Assembly: GCA_964541215.1 (NCBI GenBank)
Contig: CAZIPP010000090.1
Location: 1-5,815 of the forward strand
Length of the DNA: 5,815 nucleotides
Reading direction: 5' to 3'
Origin: SIG469 sp964541215
GTDB taxonomy: Bacteria > Bacillota > Clostridia > Oscillospirales > Oscillospiraceae
This document shows positions 1 to 5,419 of this stretch, one piece after another. The stretch's first letter is position 1; every line of letters starts with the position of its first letter. Under the pieces are notes generated by a model. The model was not told the origin of the DNA. It did no database searches and saw only the letters and a list, made by a program, of their open reading frames with translations. Both the position numbers and the translations under genes were made by a program.

Positions 1-32
1 GACGTTTGGGATGACAGCTTTTTTCTTTTTTT
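1..32 (+). terminator. Possible right half of a rho-independent terminator cut by the window edge
   Basis: A GC-containing stretch (1-18) runs straight into a 14-nt T tract at 19-32, broken only by a C at 25. That is how the descending arm and U tail of an intrinsic terminator for a rightward gene would look. The matching ascending arm would lie outside the window, so the hairpin cannot be confirmed. On the minus strand the same bases are A-rich and would not terminate the oxidoreductase operon unless the site is bidirectional. Confidence 0.3.
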
Positions 33-38
33 AATACC

Positions 39-572
39 TTAGTCTTTCAGATAGTAATGCAGAGCTTCCAGGTTGATAGGCAGAAGCTTTGCCTTGGAGC
101 CGGTGAACGCCTTGTGTTCAAGGATATACTCAACGCTTTCCTTGGAAACAACACGGGTAGCGTTTACGATGGCACCGAGGATAACGATGTTGGCACACTT
201 TTCGTTGCCCAGTTCCTTGGCGATCTCGTTGGCGGGGATATCGTGGACATTGATATCGGTACGGTCGGAGGTCTTGCCCACGGTGGATGAGTTTATGAAG
301 ATATGTCCGCCGGGAACGACAGTATTGTCGAACTTATCCAGAGACGGCAGGTTCATAACAAGGATCATATCTGCCTCATTTACGATAGGACATGCAATGG
401 TCTTGTCTGAAACAACCACTGTGCAGTTGGCAGTACCGCCGCGCATCTCGGGACCGTAGGAAGGCAGATAGGTAACTTCCTTGCCTTCGTGCATGGCAGC
501 GTATGCGATTATCTGTCCGACGAGGAGGTTACCCTGACCGCCGGAGCCTGCGAAAATCATTTTATACTTCAT
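39..572 (-). CDS. 2-oxoacid:ferredoxin oxidoreductase, gamma subunit
   Basis: This 177-residue cytoplasmic protein matches the gamma subunit/domain of 2-oxoacid:acceptor oxidoreductases, at the usual length of about 175-190 residues. The family helps bind CoA and close the active site of the alpha-beta core. Visible hallmarks are the N-terminal glycine loop GSGGQG (residues 9-14) and the segment SYGPEMRGG (38-46), followed by a TANCTV strand; both are characteristic of the family. The start is set by a GGAGGAG ribosome binding site inside the 3' end of the beta gene, about 9 nt upstream. Only 1 nt separates it from the beta stop codon, so translation is probably coupled. It is the last gene of the operon visible here. 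Gene letters for this subunit differ between organisms (vor/kor), so no symbol is given. Confidence 0.93.
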   Translation of the reverse strand: MKYKMIFAGSGGQGNLLVGQIIAYAAMHEGKEVTYLPSYGPEMRGGTANCTVVVSDKTIACPIVNEADMILVMNLPSLDKFDNTVVPGGHIFINSSTVGKTSDRTDINVHDIPANEIAKELGNEKCANIVILGAIVNATRVVSKESVEYILEHKAFTGSKAKLLPINLEALHYYLKD

Positions 573-573
573 A

Positions 574-1320
574 CTATTTCATCTCCTCCGGGGTTTTGAG
601 ATTTCCAAGGGGATAGTAGGGTATCATGTTTTCAGCCAGCCACTTGGTAGCATCATAGGGAGTTTTGCCCCAGTTGGTGGGACAGGTAGACAGTATCTCA
701 ACAAAGGAGAAGCCGAGACGCTGCTTCTGGACCTCCAGAGCCTTGTGGATGACCTTCTTTGCATTGCGAACATGGGCAGGAGTGTCGAGCGCAACACGCT
801 CTACGAAAACAGCGCCGTCGATGGTGGCGATAAGCTCGGCCATACGCAGAGGCTTACCGGCCTGCTCAACGGTACGGCCTTCCACAGCGGTGGTAGCCTT
901 CTGACCGATCAGAGTGGTGGGAGCCATCTGACCACCGGTCATGCCGTAAATGGCGTTGTTGATAAAGAAGGTGGTGAACTTCTCGCCGCGATGGGCAGCA
1001 TGAACGATCTCGCCCGCACCGATGGAAGCAAGGTCACCGTCGCCCTGATAGGTGAAAACAGTTTTATCGGGATGTACACGGCGAATGCCGGATGCAACGG
1101 CAGGTGCTCTGCCGTGGGCGGATTCGCACATATCTATGTTCATAAACTGGTGAGCCACGATGCTGCATCCGATGGGAGATACGGCAACAGTGGATTCCAG
1201 TTCGCCGCGCTCTTCAAGGCATTCCATGATAAGGCGGTGAGCGATACCATGAGTGCAGCCGGGGCAGTAGCTTGTATCAACAGGCAGCACGCCTCTGGTT
1301 ACTTTGAATACGCTTTCCAT
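574..1320 (-). CDS. 2-oxoacid:ferredoxin oxidoreductase, beta subunit (TPP-binding)
   Basis: This 248-residue subunit binds thiamine pyrophosphate and carries out decarboxylation with the alpha subunit. The TPP/Mg motif is clear: GDGD at residues 93-96, then about 25 residues later the NN pair at 121-122 (FFINNAIYGMTGGQ). An N-terminal YCPGC motif (C19, C22) and C52 in SPIGCS are typical of this family. Unlike pyruvate:ferredoxin oxidoreductase beta subunits, this one has no obvious added ferredoxin domain; the clusters are on the separate small subunit. Its length is slightly below the 250-280 common in the family. The ATG overlaps the alpha stop by one base (TAATG), and a GGAGG site lies upstream inside alpha. 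Substrate (branched-chain 2-oxoacid or 2-oxoglutarate) cannot be told from sequence alone. Confidence 0.94.
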   Translation of the reverse strand: MESVFKVTRGVLPVDTSYCPGCTHGIAHRLIMECLEERGELESTVAVSPIGCSIVAHQFMNIDMCESAHGRAPAVASGIRRVHPDKTVFTYQGDGDLASIGAGEIVHAAHRGEKFTTFFINNAIYGMTGGQMAPTTLIGQKATTAVEGRTVEQAGKPLRMAELIATIDGAVFVERVALDTPAHVRNAKKVIHKALEVQKQRLGFSFVEILSTCPTNWGKTPYDATKWLAENMIPYYPLGNLKTPEEMK

Positions 1321-2399
1321 TATTTCAGTCCCTCCAGAATCTTTAGAGTCTTTTCCACGACCTCGATGGAGGTGGGTACGATACCACCGGTACGGTGGAT
1401 GAGTTCCACGGGAAGACGACCCTGAACGCCCATTTTGACGTCGTGGATCATCTGGCCCATGTTCAGCTCAACAGAGATAACAGCCTTGGTTCTGCTGCTG
1501 AGTTTGCTGAAGGCTTCATAGGGGAAGGGCCACAGGCTCTTGGGGCGGATCATACCTGCCTTGATACCCTTTTCCTCAAGCAGCTCGATGGATTCCATAA
1601 CAAGGCGGGCGACAGTGCCAAAGGCTACGAAAACGACCTCTGCGTCTTCTATATTGTAAGCCTCGTAATCAACCAGAGCCTTTTCCATCTCGTCGTACTT
1701 TTCAAACAACTTTTCAACGTGCTTTTCCAGATCGTCGGGCTGCAGACGCAGAGATTTGATAACGCTTCTGGGCTTTTTGCCGGTGTTGCCGGAGATCGCC
1801 CAGGGCTTTTCCTCGGGGATCATTTCAGAAGTCAGTCTGGGCTTTTCCTCGGGCAGGATAACAGGCTCCATCATCTGACCCATCATACCATCTGCCAGTA
1901 TCATAACGGGGTTACGATATTTTTCGGCAATGGCAAAAGCGTTGTAGATCATGTCGATGGCTTCCTGAGTGGTGGCGGGAGCAAATACGGGAACATGATA
2001 GTCGCCGTTGCCGCCGCCGCGGGTAGCCTGGAAATAGTCTGCCTGACCGGGCTGGATACCGCCAACGCCGGGACCTCCGCGGGAAGCGTTAAGGAATACC
2101 GCGGGAACTTCGGCAGAACACATGAAGCTGATGCCTTCCTGCATCAGAGCGATACCGGGGGAGGAAGATGAAATAAACACTCTGCCGCCGGCAGCTGCTG
2201 CGCCGTATGCCATATTAACGGCAGCCAGTTCGCTTTCAGCCTGAATAAATGCGCCGCCGCGCTTTTTCAGCTCGTGGGACATATATTCGGGGATCTCGTT
2301 CTGAGGAGTTATGGGATAACCAAAATAGAAACCGGCGCCGCCGCGGATAGCTGCTTCGGCAAAGGCTTCATTGCCTTTCATCAGTACCTTCTCGCTCAT
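1320..2399 (-). CDS. vorB: 2-oxoacid:ferredoxin oxidoreductase, alpha subunit, VorB type
   Basis: This 359-residue subunit holds the pyrimidine-binding half of the TPP site. The family's opening signature is present: GNEAFAEAAIRGGAGFYFGY, then PITPQNEIPEYMS (GYPITP at 27-32). Next come QAESE at 53-57, with the glutamates expected to contact TPP, then SSSSPG (77-82), and the glycine-rich GGPGVGGIQPGQADYF loop. These features, and GYPITPQNE in particular, fit subunits annotated as VorB (3-methyl-2-oxobutanoate:ferredoxin oxidoreductase). Related KorA proteins act on 2-oxoglutarate, so the substrate is an inference. The C-terminal third (from about 215) matches the transketolase C-terminal-like domain. 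The ATG directly abuts the ferredoxin stop (TAAATG) and has a strong AAGGAGG site. Length and gene order (delta, alpha, beta, gamma) are normal for clostridial operons. Confidence 0.93.
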   Translation of the reverse strand: MSEKVLMKGNEAFAEAAIRGGAGFYFGYPITPQNEIPEYMSHELKKRGGAFIQAESELAAVNMAYGAAAAGGRVFISSSSPGIALMQEGISFMCSAEVPAVFLNASRGGPGVGGIQPGQADYFQATRGGGNGDYHVPVFAPATTQEAIDMIYNAFAIAEKYRNPVMILADGMMGQMMEPVILPEEKPRLTSEMIPEEKPWAISGNTGKKPRSVIKSLRLQPDDLEKHVEKLFEKYDEMEKALVDYEAYNIEDAEVVFVAFGTVARLVMESIELLEEKGIKAGMIRPKSLWPFPYEAFSKLSSRTKAVISVELNMGQMIHDVKMGVQGRLPVELIHRTGGIVPTSIEVVEKTLKILEGLK

Positions 2400-2621
2400 T
2401 TACGCTTCCTCCTTCCAGATGTTGATGCACCAGTCTGGGCACATGGTGGCGCAGGTGGCACATCCGATACATGCATCCATATCGGTTATGGATGCGGGAT
2501 GATAGCCCTTGGCGTTGGTCATGGTCTGATCAAGGACTATGATCTTTTTAGGGCAAAAGCTTACGCAAAGCTCGCAGCCCTTACATTTGTCAATGTTGAA
2601 TTCAACCTTGAATTTTGCCAT
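2400..2621 (-). CDS. 2-oxoacid:ferredoxin oxidoreductase, delta subunit (2x[4Fe-4S] ferredoxin)
   Basis: This 73-residue protein consists almost entirely of two ferredoxin motifs. The first is C13-x2-C16-x2-C19-x3-C23-P and the second C51-x2-C54-x2-C57-x3-C61-P, so two [4Fe-4S] clusters are expected. An extra cysteine sits at 65. It probably relays electrons from the TPP centre of the alpha-beta subunits to a soluble ferredoxin. A linker of about 27 residues between the motifs is common in the delta subunits of Vor/Kor enzymes. The ATG is preceded by AGGAG 9 nt away. It is the first gene of the tightly packed four-gene enzyme cluster, with a 91-nt gap to the upstream ATPase gene. Confidence 0.94.
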   Translation of the reverse strand: MAKFKVEFNIDKCKGCELCVSFCPKKIIVLDQTMTNAKGYHPASITDMDACIGCATCATMCPDWCINIWKEEA

Positions 2622-2673
2622 TATATTCTTCTCCTTTTAATGGATGATAGACAGAATAAGTAAATAATTGGAC

Positions 2674-2689
2674 AACGGTAATTATCGTT
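2674..2689. repeat. Imperfect 16-bp palindrome upstream of the ferredoxin gene
   Basis: The sequence AACGGTAATTATCGTT is symmetric except at one base pair position either side of the centre. It lies in the 91-nt gap between the ATPase gene and the ferredoxin gene, about 53 nt before the ferredoxin ATG. It could be an operator or a weak mRNA hairpin. No T tract directly follows it on the minus strand, so it does not look like a terminator. No convincing promoter was seen in the gap. Confidence 0.35.
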
Positions 2690-2712
2690 TGAACAGATGC
2701 AGCAGGATAAGT

Positions 2713-3417
2713 TTATACCTTTTTGTCCAGCCAGCTTTCACGCATATACATTCCCACCCGGAACAGTTCAAACTCCACGCCCTTTTCCTTTTGGAGCGTC
2801 CTGACTTCCCCCATAAGATGTTCGGGAGCAGTTGCCGCCAGCAAAGGTTTTCCCAGCTTTTCGGCAAGCTTTGATGTGAACTCCCAGCCGTCAAAAACGT
2901 CCTGAGCTGTGGTATAACGTATAAAGTGGGCATTGCTTACAAGCCCGGTAACGGTAAGCCCGGTCTCTGCCTCGATGCGGCGGATATGATTTTCCGCGCC
3001 TTCAAGGGTGGATGTTTCCGGGCGATTTTTGTTCACGATGCATATCAGCTCGCAATCGTCGCTTTTGAAGTATTTCATAAACTGGTGCATTATCCTTGCA
3101 CCGGAATCATCACCGCCCACGTCTACCACAACGGTGGTATCCCTGTCTTCCAGCGGCGCTTTTATTCCGGCATCGATAGCAGGCAGTTCAGCGGTTATCT
3201 CGGTACCGTAATGGCTGCCATAAACAGCTACCCCCAGATCGTTCAGCTCCTGCTTTCGTTCACGGCTGCGAAAATAAGGGTTTGCGATATCCAGATCGCA
3301 AATAGCCAGCTTCCTGACTCCGCTTTCTGCCAGATCATGTATAAGGCTCACCGAAAACTCCGTTTTGCCGCTGCCATAATGACCCACAACGGCGATTATC
3401 CTCTTGTCTGTTATCAA
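2713..3417 (-). CDS. P-loop ATPase of the ParA/MinD/CbiA-like (SIMIBI) class, next to the oxidoreductase operon
   Basis: This is a 234-residue soluble P-loop NTPase. Walker A is GHYGSGKT (residues 12-19); a CDLDIANPYF segment follows (D41, D43), and the likely Walker B/switch is VVVDVGGDDSGAR (D99). NKNRPET at 129-135 may contact the nucleotide base. Such proteins are often labelled 'cobyrinic acid a,c-diamide synthase' or 'ParA-like' by automatic annotation, but there is no glutamine amidotransferase domain and no partition partner. It also lacks the C-terminal CxxC of Mrp/Nbp35 iron-sulfur carriers. The start is TTG, chosen for the GGAGGTGAG site with 7-nt spacing. From memory, similar ATPases sit beside Vor operons in other Clostridia, which suggests a role in maturing or controlling the enzyme; that role is an inference. 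Transcription starts from a consensus promoter and may continue into the enzyme genes. Confidence 0.85.
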   Translation of the reverse strand: MITDKRIIAVVGHYGSGKTEFSVSLIHDLAESGVRKLAICDLDIANPYFRSRERKQELNDLGVAVYGSHYGTEITAELPAIDAGIKAPLEDRDTTVVVDVGGDDSGARIMHQFMKYFKSDDCELICIVNKNRPETSTLEGAENHIRRIEAETGLTVTGLVSNAHFIRYTTAQDVFDGWEFTSKLAEKLGKPLLAATAPEHLMGEVRTLQKEKGVEFELFRVGMYMRESWLDKKV

Positions 3418-3420
3418 CGC

Positions 3421-3429
3421 CTCACCTCC
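3421..3429 (-). promoter_or_regulatory. Ribosome binding site fixing a TTG start for the ATPase
   Basis: On the minus strand the bases read GGAGGTGAG, nearly the full anti-Shine-Dalgarno complement. The GGAGG core ends 7 nt before TTG at 3417-3415. No ATG lies nearby in frame before the Walker A loop, so TTG is the start. Confidence 0.85.
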
Positions 3430-3456
3430 AAAACGGAATTTTTATACAACAGGGTA

Positions 3457-3485
3457 ATTATAACTCCTGCGCTGAATCGTGTCAA
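3457..3485 (-). promoter_or_regulatory. Consensus sigma-A promoter for the ATPase (and possibly the whole Vor operon)
   Basis: On the minus strand the -35 box is TTGACA (3485-3480) and the -10 box TATAAT (3462-3457). The spacer is exactly 17 nt, so all 12 positions match consensus. Initiation would fall near 3450, giving a leader of about 30 nt that carries the GGAGGTGAG site. Operator-like symmetry was not seen over the core promoter. Confidence 0.88.
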
Positions 3486-3551
3486 TGAAACAAGCCGCTA
3501 AATTTGCCTTTTTCGGTCGGGACATAAGCTTTCGATAATTGTCTTTTTTGC

Positions 3552-3580
3552 TTGTATATCATACCGTTTTAAAGTATAAT
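3552..3580 (+). promoter_or_regulatory. Sigma-A-like promoter for the beta-helix protein gene
   Basis: The -35 box TTGTAT (3552-3557) is separated by 17 nt from a perfect -10 box TATAAT (3575-3580). A T-rich run lies just upstream (3543-3549). Initiation would be near 3587, leaving a leader of about 32 nt. The promoter is back-to-back with the one at 3457-3485, and the two -35 boxes are about 66 nt apart. Confidence 0.78.
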
Positions 3581-3603
3581 CATTTCAACAGAAATTGAAA
3601 TGA
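3580..3603. promoter_or_regulatory. Perfect 9-bp inverted repeat in the leader of the beta-helix gene
   Basis: TCATTTCAA (3580-3588) and TTGAAATGA (3595-3603) are exact inverted copies around a 6-nt centre. The repeat begins at the last base of the -10 box, covers the expected transcription start and ends just before the AAGGAA ribosome binding site. This placement suits a repressor operator. As RNA it could form only part of a hairpin, because initiation probably falls inside the left arm. Confidence 0.5.
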
Positions 3604-3618
3604 AAGGAAGTACATACG

Positions 3619-5103
3619 ATGTCAAAAATCAAAGGTGTAGCTGTTGAGCTGCTGGAAAAGCAGCCCTTTAAGATGCCTACTCTGGAAGAGATGCTCGCTT
3701 CCATGGGTGAAGGCGGCGGTCCCGGTGGTGGTCCCGGTGGACCCGGCGGCGGACCCGGCGGCGGTCCCGGCGGTCCCGGCGGCGGTCCCGGCGGTCCCGG
3801 CGGCGGTCCCGGAGGTCCTCCCGGAATGGGCAATCAGACAAAAGGCACTCCCACCGTTCTTATCAAAGACGGCGAGCTGGTTGAAGACGCCATGCAGGAA
3901 CAGTTCATCTACGGCGGCGAATTCTATGACGGTTACGCCTCCGATGTTCGCATCTGCACTTACGACGGCGATGTGGGGGGTGTTTTTGCCACCGGCAAGG
4001 GCAGCTATGAGATAGACGGCATCACCGTCAGCAAGACCGGCAAGGGCGCAGGTCTTGGCACAGAGCGCGCCGGCATCGCTTCTTACGATCACGCCAACCT
4101 CACTGTCCGCAACGCAAACATTTACTGCAACGGTCAGGCTTCCGTCTGCTCCTCTGCCGAGGAATACAGCTGCCTGAGAGTTTACAACTCCACCCTCATC
4201 TCCATGGGCGCCCCCTTTGGCGACGATGCTCCCGGCGGCAGCGTAGGCTCTCCCCCCGAGGCTCTTGAAATCGCCGGCAACACCCGCACCCACTGCACTC
4301 AGTCCAACTCCTACAGCTATTTCTACGACAGCACCATCATAGGCGACGGTTGGGCAGCTCTGTCCACCGACGGTTCCATGGGCTTCGTTCATCTTGAGGC
4401 TGACGGCTGCAAGGTCATCACCACCAAGGGCGGTTACGGCACCTATGCCGATGGCTGCTGCCACAACTTCTTCCACAACTGCGATTTCGACGTAGCTCAC
4501 ATGGCAGGCATCATGGCAGGCGAGTGTGACATCACCTATAAGAACTCCGTATTCAAATGCGGCACCTACTTCAACATGATCCACTGCGTTATGGGCATGA
4601 AGGAAGAGGTCGGTGTTCTGAAGGTCCTGGGCTGCGATGTTCGCTGCAAGAAGGCGGCAATGATCGTCAAGAGCCAGAACGCGGATATCATTCTTGACCG
4701 CACCAATCTGCTTACCGACGAAGGCGTACTGGTACACTCCATCGTCAACGATGACCCCAACGCCACCAAGACCGGCGGCGCAAAGGTTTACGGCATCCGT
4801 GTGCAGCTGAAAAACGGCACATACTGCGGAGACATCGTCCACGAGGACACCGACCGCGATATGCATGTTTTCATCGATGGTCAGACCCGTCTGCTGGGCG
4901 CTCTGAAAAAGAGCTTCCTCCATATGGAAGAGGGCGGCATGTGGGTCGCCACGGCAGATTCCGATATCGTTATCGTGGACGAGCTGGATCTGGACTGCAT
5001 TGATGCTCCTCCCCACGTTACCATTTCTGCCTTCGGCGGGATGAGCGGCGAATACACTCTGGCTTCCGGCGGCAAGCTGGTGGTAAATTCCGAGCATAAA
5101 TAA
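3619..5103 (+). CDS. Cys-rich right-handed beta-helix protein with N-terminal Gly/Pro tract, function unknown
   Basis: I do not recognise a named family for this 494-residue protein. Residues 1-31 are a short mixed, probably helical segment; 32-69 are almost pure Gly and Pro. From about 78 onward, short strands alternate with Gly/Asn/Asp turns, for example GSYEIDGITVSKTG, NLTVRNANIY, CLRVYNSTLIS and FYDSTIIGDG. This is the pattern of right-handed parallel beta-helix (pectate-lyase-like) proteins. There is no hydrophobic signal peptide, sortase motif or membrane segment, so it is predicted cytoplasmic unless exported by an unusual route. Sixteen cysteines (113 to 460, including the C280-C281 pair) are unusual for a secreted beta-helix. 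ATG follows AAAGGAAG at about 10-nt spacing and has its own promoter. The Leu codons TTA and CTA and Ser TCA are absent after codon 2, suggesting selection for high expression. It might be a structural or binding protein; no catalytic residues could be assigned. Confidence 0.88.
   Translation: MSKIKGVAVELLEKQPFKMPTLEEMLASMGEGGGPGGGPGGPGGGPGGGPGGPGGGPGGPGGGPGGPPGMGNQTKGTPTVLIKDGELVEDAMQEQFIYGGEFYDGYASDVRICTYDGDVGGVFATGKGSYEIDGITVSKTGKGAGLGTERAGIASYDHANLTVRNANIYCNGQASVCSSAEEYSCLRVYNSTLISMGAPFGDDAPGGSVGSPPEALEIAGNTRTHCTQSNSYSYFYDSTIIGDGWAALSTDGSMGFVHLEADGCKVITTKGGYGTYADGCCHNFFHNCDFDVAHMAGIMAGECDITYKNSVFKCGTYFNMIHCVMGMKEEVGVLKVLGCDVRCKKAAMIVKSQNADIILDRTNLLTDEGVLVHSIVNDDPNATKTGGAKVYGIRVQLKNGTYCGDIVHEDTDRDMHVFIDGQTRLLGALKKSFLHMEEGGMWVATADSDIVIVDELDLDCIDAPPHVTISAFGGMSGEYTLASGGKLVVNSEHK
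3712..3825 (+). repeat. Gly/Pro-coding tract with tandem 21-bp units
   Basis: The stretch codes for 38 residues (32-69), all Gly or Pro, in GGGP and GGP units. At 3754-3816 three 21-bp units coding PGGGPGG lie head to tail: 3754-3774 and 3775-3795 are identical, and 3796-3816 differs at one base (GGA for GGC). Earlier units are more diverged in the third codon position. Unit lengths are multiples of three, so gain or loss would change protein length without a frameshift. The period-three GGP pattern resembles polyglycine-II or collagen-like sequence, but only the GGP stretches keep a strict triplet. Confidence 0.92.
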
Positions 5104-5129
5104 TAGTCAATTATATATTGTCGCTCATA

Positions 5130-5169
5130 ATAACGCCCTGACTTTCGATGCTGAAAGTCAGGGCGTTAT
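5130..5169. terminator. Perfect 17-bp hairpin between convergent genes (probable bidirectional terminator)
   Basis: ATAACGCCCTGACTTTC (5130-5146) is exactly complementary to 5153-5169 around a 6-nt loop (GATGCT). It lies 26 nt after the stop of the beta-helix gene and 2 nt after the stop of the small minus-strand gene, the expected place for a shared terminator. The downstream tracts are only moderately T-rich (GGTTATT on plus, TATTATG on minus), so efficiency is uncertain; the long GC-rich stem may compensate. Confidence 0.75.
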
Positions 5170-5171
5170 GG

Positions 5172-5321
5172 TTATTCACTTTCAATATACAATTCTTCTG
5201 CTTCTGCCTGAGCCGCGATAAGCACATCCTTAGCCAGACCGAAGTTGGAAGCATCTATATGTGCCACTGCATCAGTAATAGCATTGAAAAGCATGGAATA
5301 TAGATTAAAATATTCAGACAT
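5172..5321 (-). CDS. Small acidic helical protein (49 residues), function unknown
   Basis: The protein has 49 residues, 9 acidic (Asp/Glu) and only one Lys plus one His, so it is strongly acidic. The sequence reads as two amphipathic helices (about 3-23 and 28-45) joined by a turn at ASNFG. There is no signal peptide or membrane segment. The ATG at 5321-5319 is chosen because AGGAGA lies 7 nt upstream. The frame stays open back to a TTG at 5381 (69 residues), but that start has no ribosome binding site. The gene is divergent from the XRE regulator across a repeat-rich spacer. I recall short proteins of this kind near XRE genes in gut Clostridia but cannot verify it. It might be a partner or target of the regulator; an antitoxin-like role is possible but unsupported. 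Confidence 0.7.
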   Translation of the reverse strand: MSEYFNLYSMLFNAITDAVAHIDASNFGLAKDVLIAAQAEAEELYIESE

Positions 5322-5328
5322 AATACGG

Positions 5329-5334
5329 TCTCCT
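5329..5334 (-). promoter_or_regulatory. Ribosome binding site fixing the start of the 49-residue protein
   Basis: AGGAGA on the minus strand ends 7 nt before ATG at 5321. It selects the 49-residue product over the longer frame beginning at 5381. Confidence 0.8.
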
Positions 5335-5349
5335 ATTACACGTTTTGTG

Positions 5350-5419
5350 TACACTTTACCATCCAACATCAAATAATGCAATATGCAAAATATACAATAT
5401 TAGTTGATGTTAAAGTGTA
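5350..5419. promoter_or_regulatory. Divergent control region with paired inverted repeats
   Basis: TACACTTTA (5350-5358) is mirrored by TAAAGTGTA (5411-5419), and ACATCAA (5366-5372) by TTGATGT (5404-5410). In the right arm the two elements touch; in the left arm 7 nt separate them. The AT-rich centre contains an ATGCAA direct repeat. Each arm lies near the start of one of the two divergent genes, as expected for operators shared by both promoters. For the leftward gene a weak promoter is possible: TTGCAT (5381-5376), 17 nt, TAAAGT (5358-5353), overlapping the left arm. No good promoter was found for the rightward gene. Confidence 0.5.

Noticed and set aside
745..2171. Long plus-strand open frames (745-1425 and 1395-2171) opposite the beta and alpha subunit genes
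   Set aside because: They run in the exactly opposed codon frame of clearly real genes and have no recognisable domains; codon bias of the true genes explains them.
2713..3417. Plasmid partition ParA or cobyrinate a,c-diamide synthase
   Set aside because: There is no parB or parS-like repeat, no amidotransferase domain, and the neighbours are a metabolic enzyme operon.
3619..3717. Residues 1-33 as a double-glycine export leader (LEEMLASMGEGG)
   Set aside because: Spacing and residues at -2, -8 and -12 do not match the consensus, no peptidase-transporter gene is nearby, and Gly pairs here are part of the repeat tract.
3712..3825. True collagen-like triple helix
   Set aside because: GGGP and GGP units alternate, so the Gly-X-Y triplet phase is broken repeatedly.
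3585..3833. Minus-strand proline-rich open frame opposite the Gly/Pro tract
   Set aside because: It is the reverse complement of GGC/GGT/CCC codons, with no ribosome binding site or recognisable domain.
3622..5097. 491-codon minus-strand open frame opposite the beta-helix gene
   Set aside because: Its stop lies opposite the sense TCA codon 2. The translation is an Ala/Val/Gly-rich product with no domain, as expected from the complement of biased codons.
5322..5381. 69-residue version of the small minus-strand protein starting at TTG 5381
   Set aside because: That start has no ribosome binding site, whereas ATG 5321 has AGGAGA at 7 nt; the extra part overlaps the control region.
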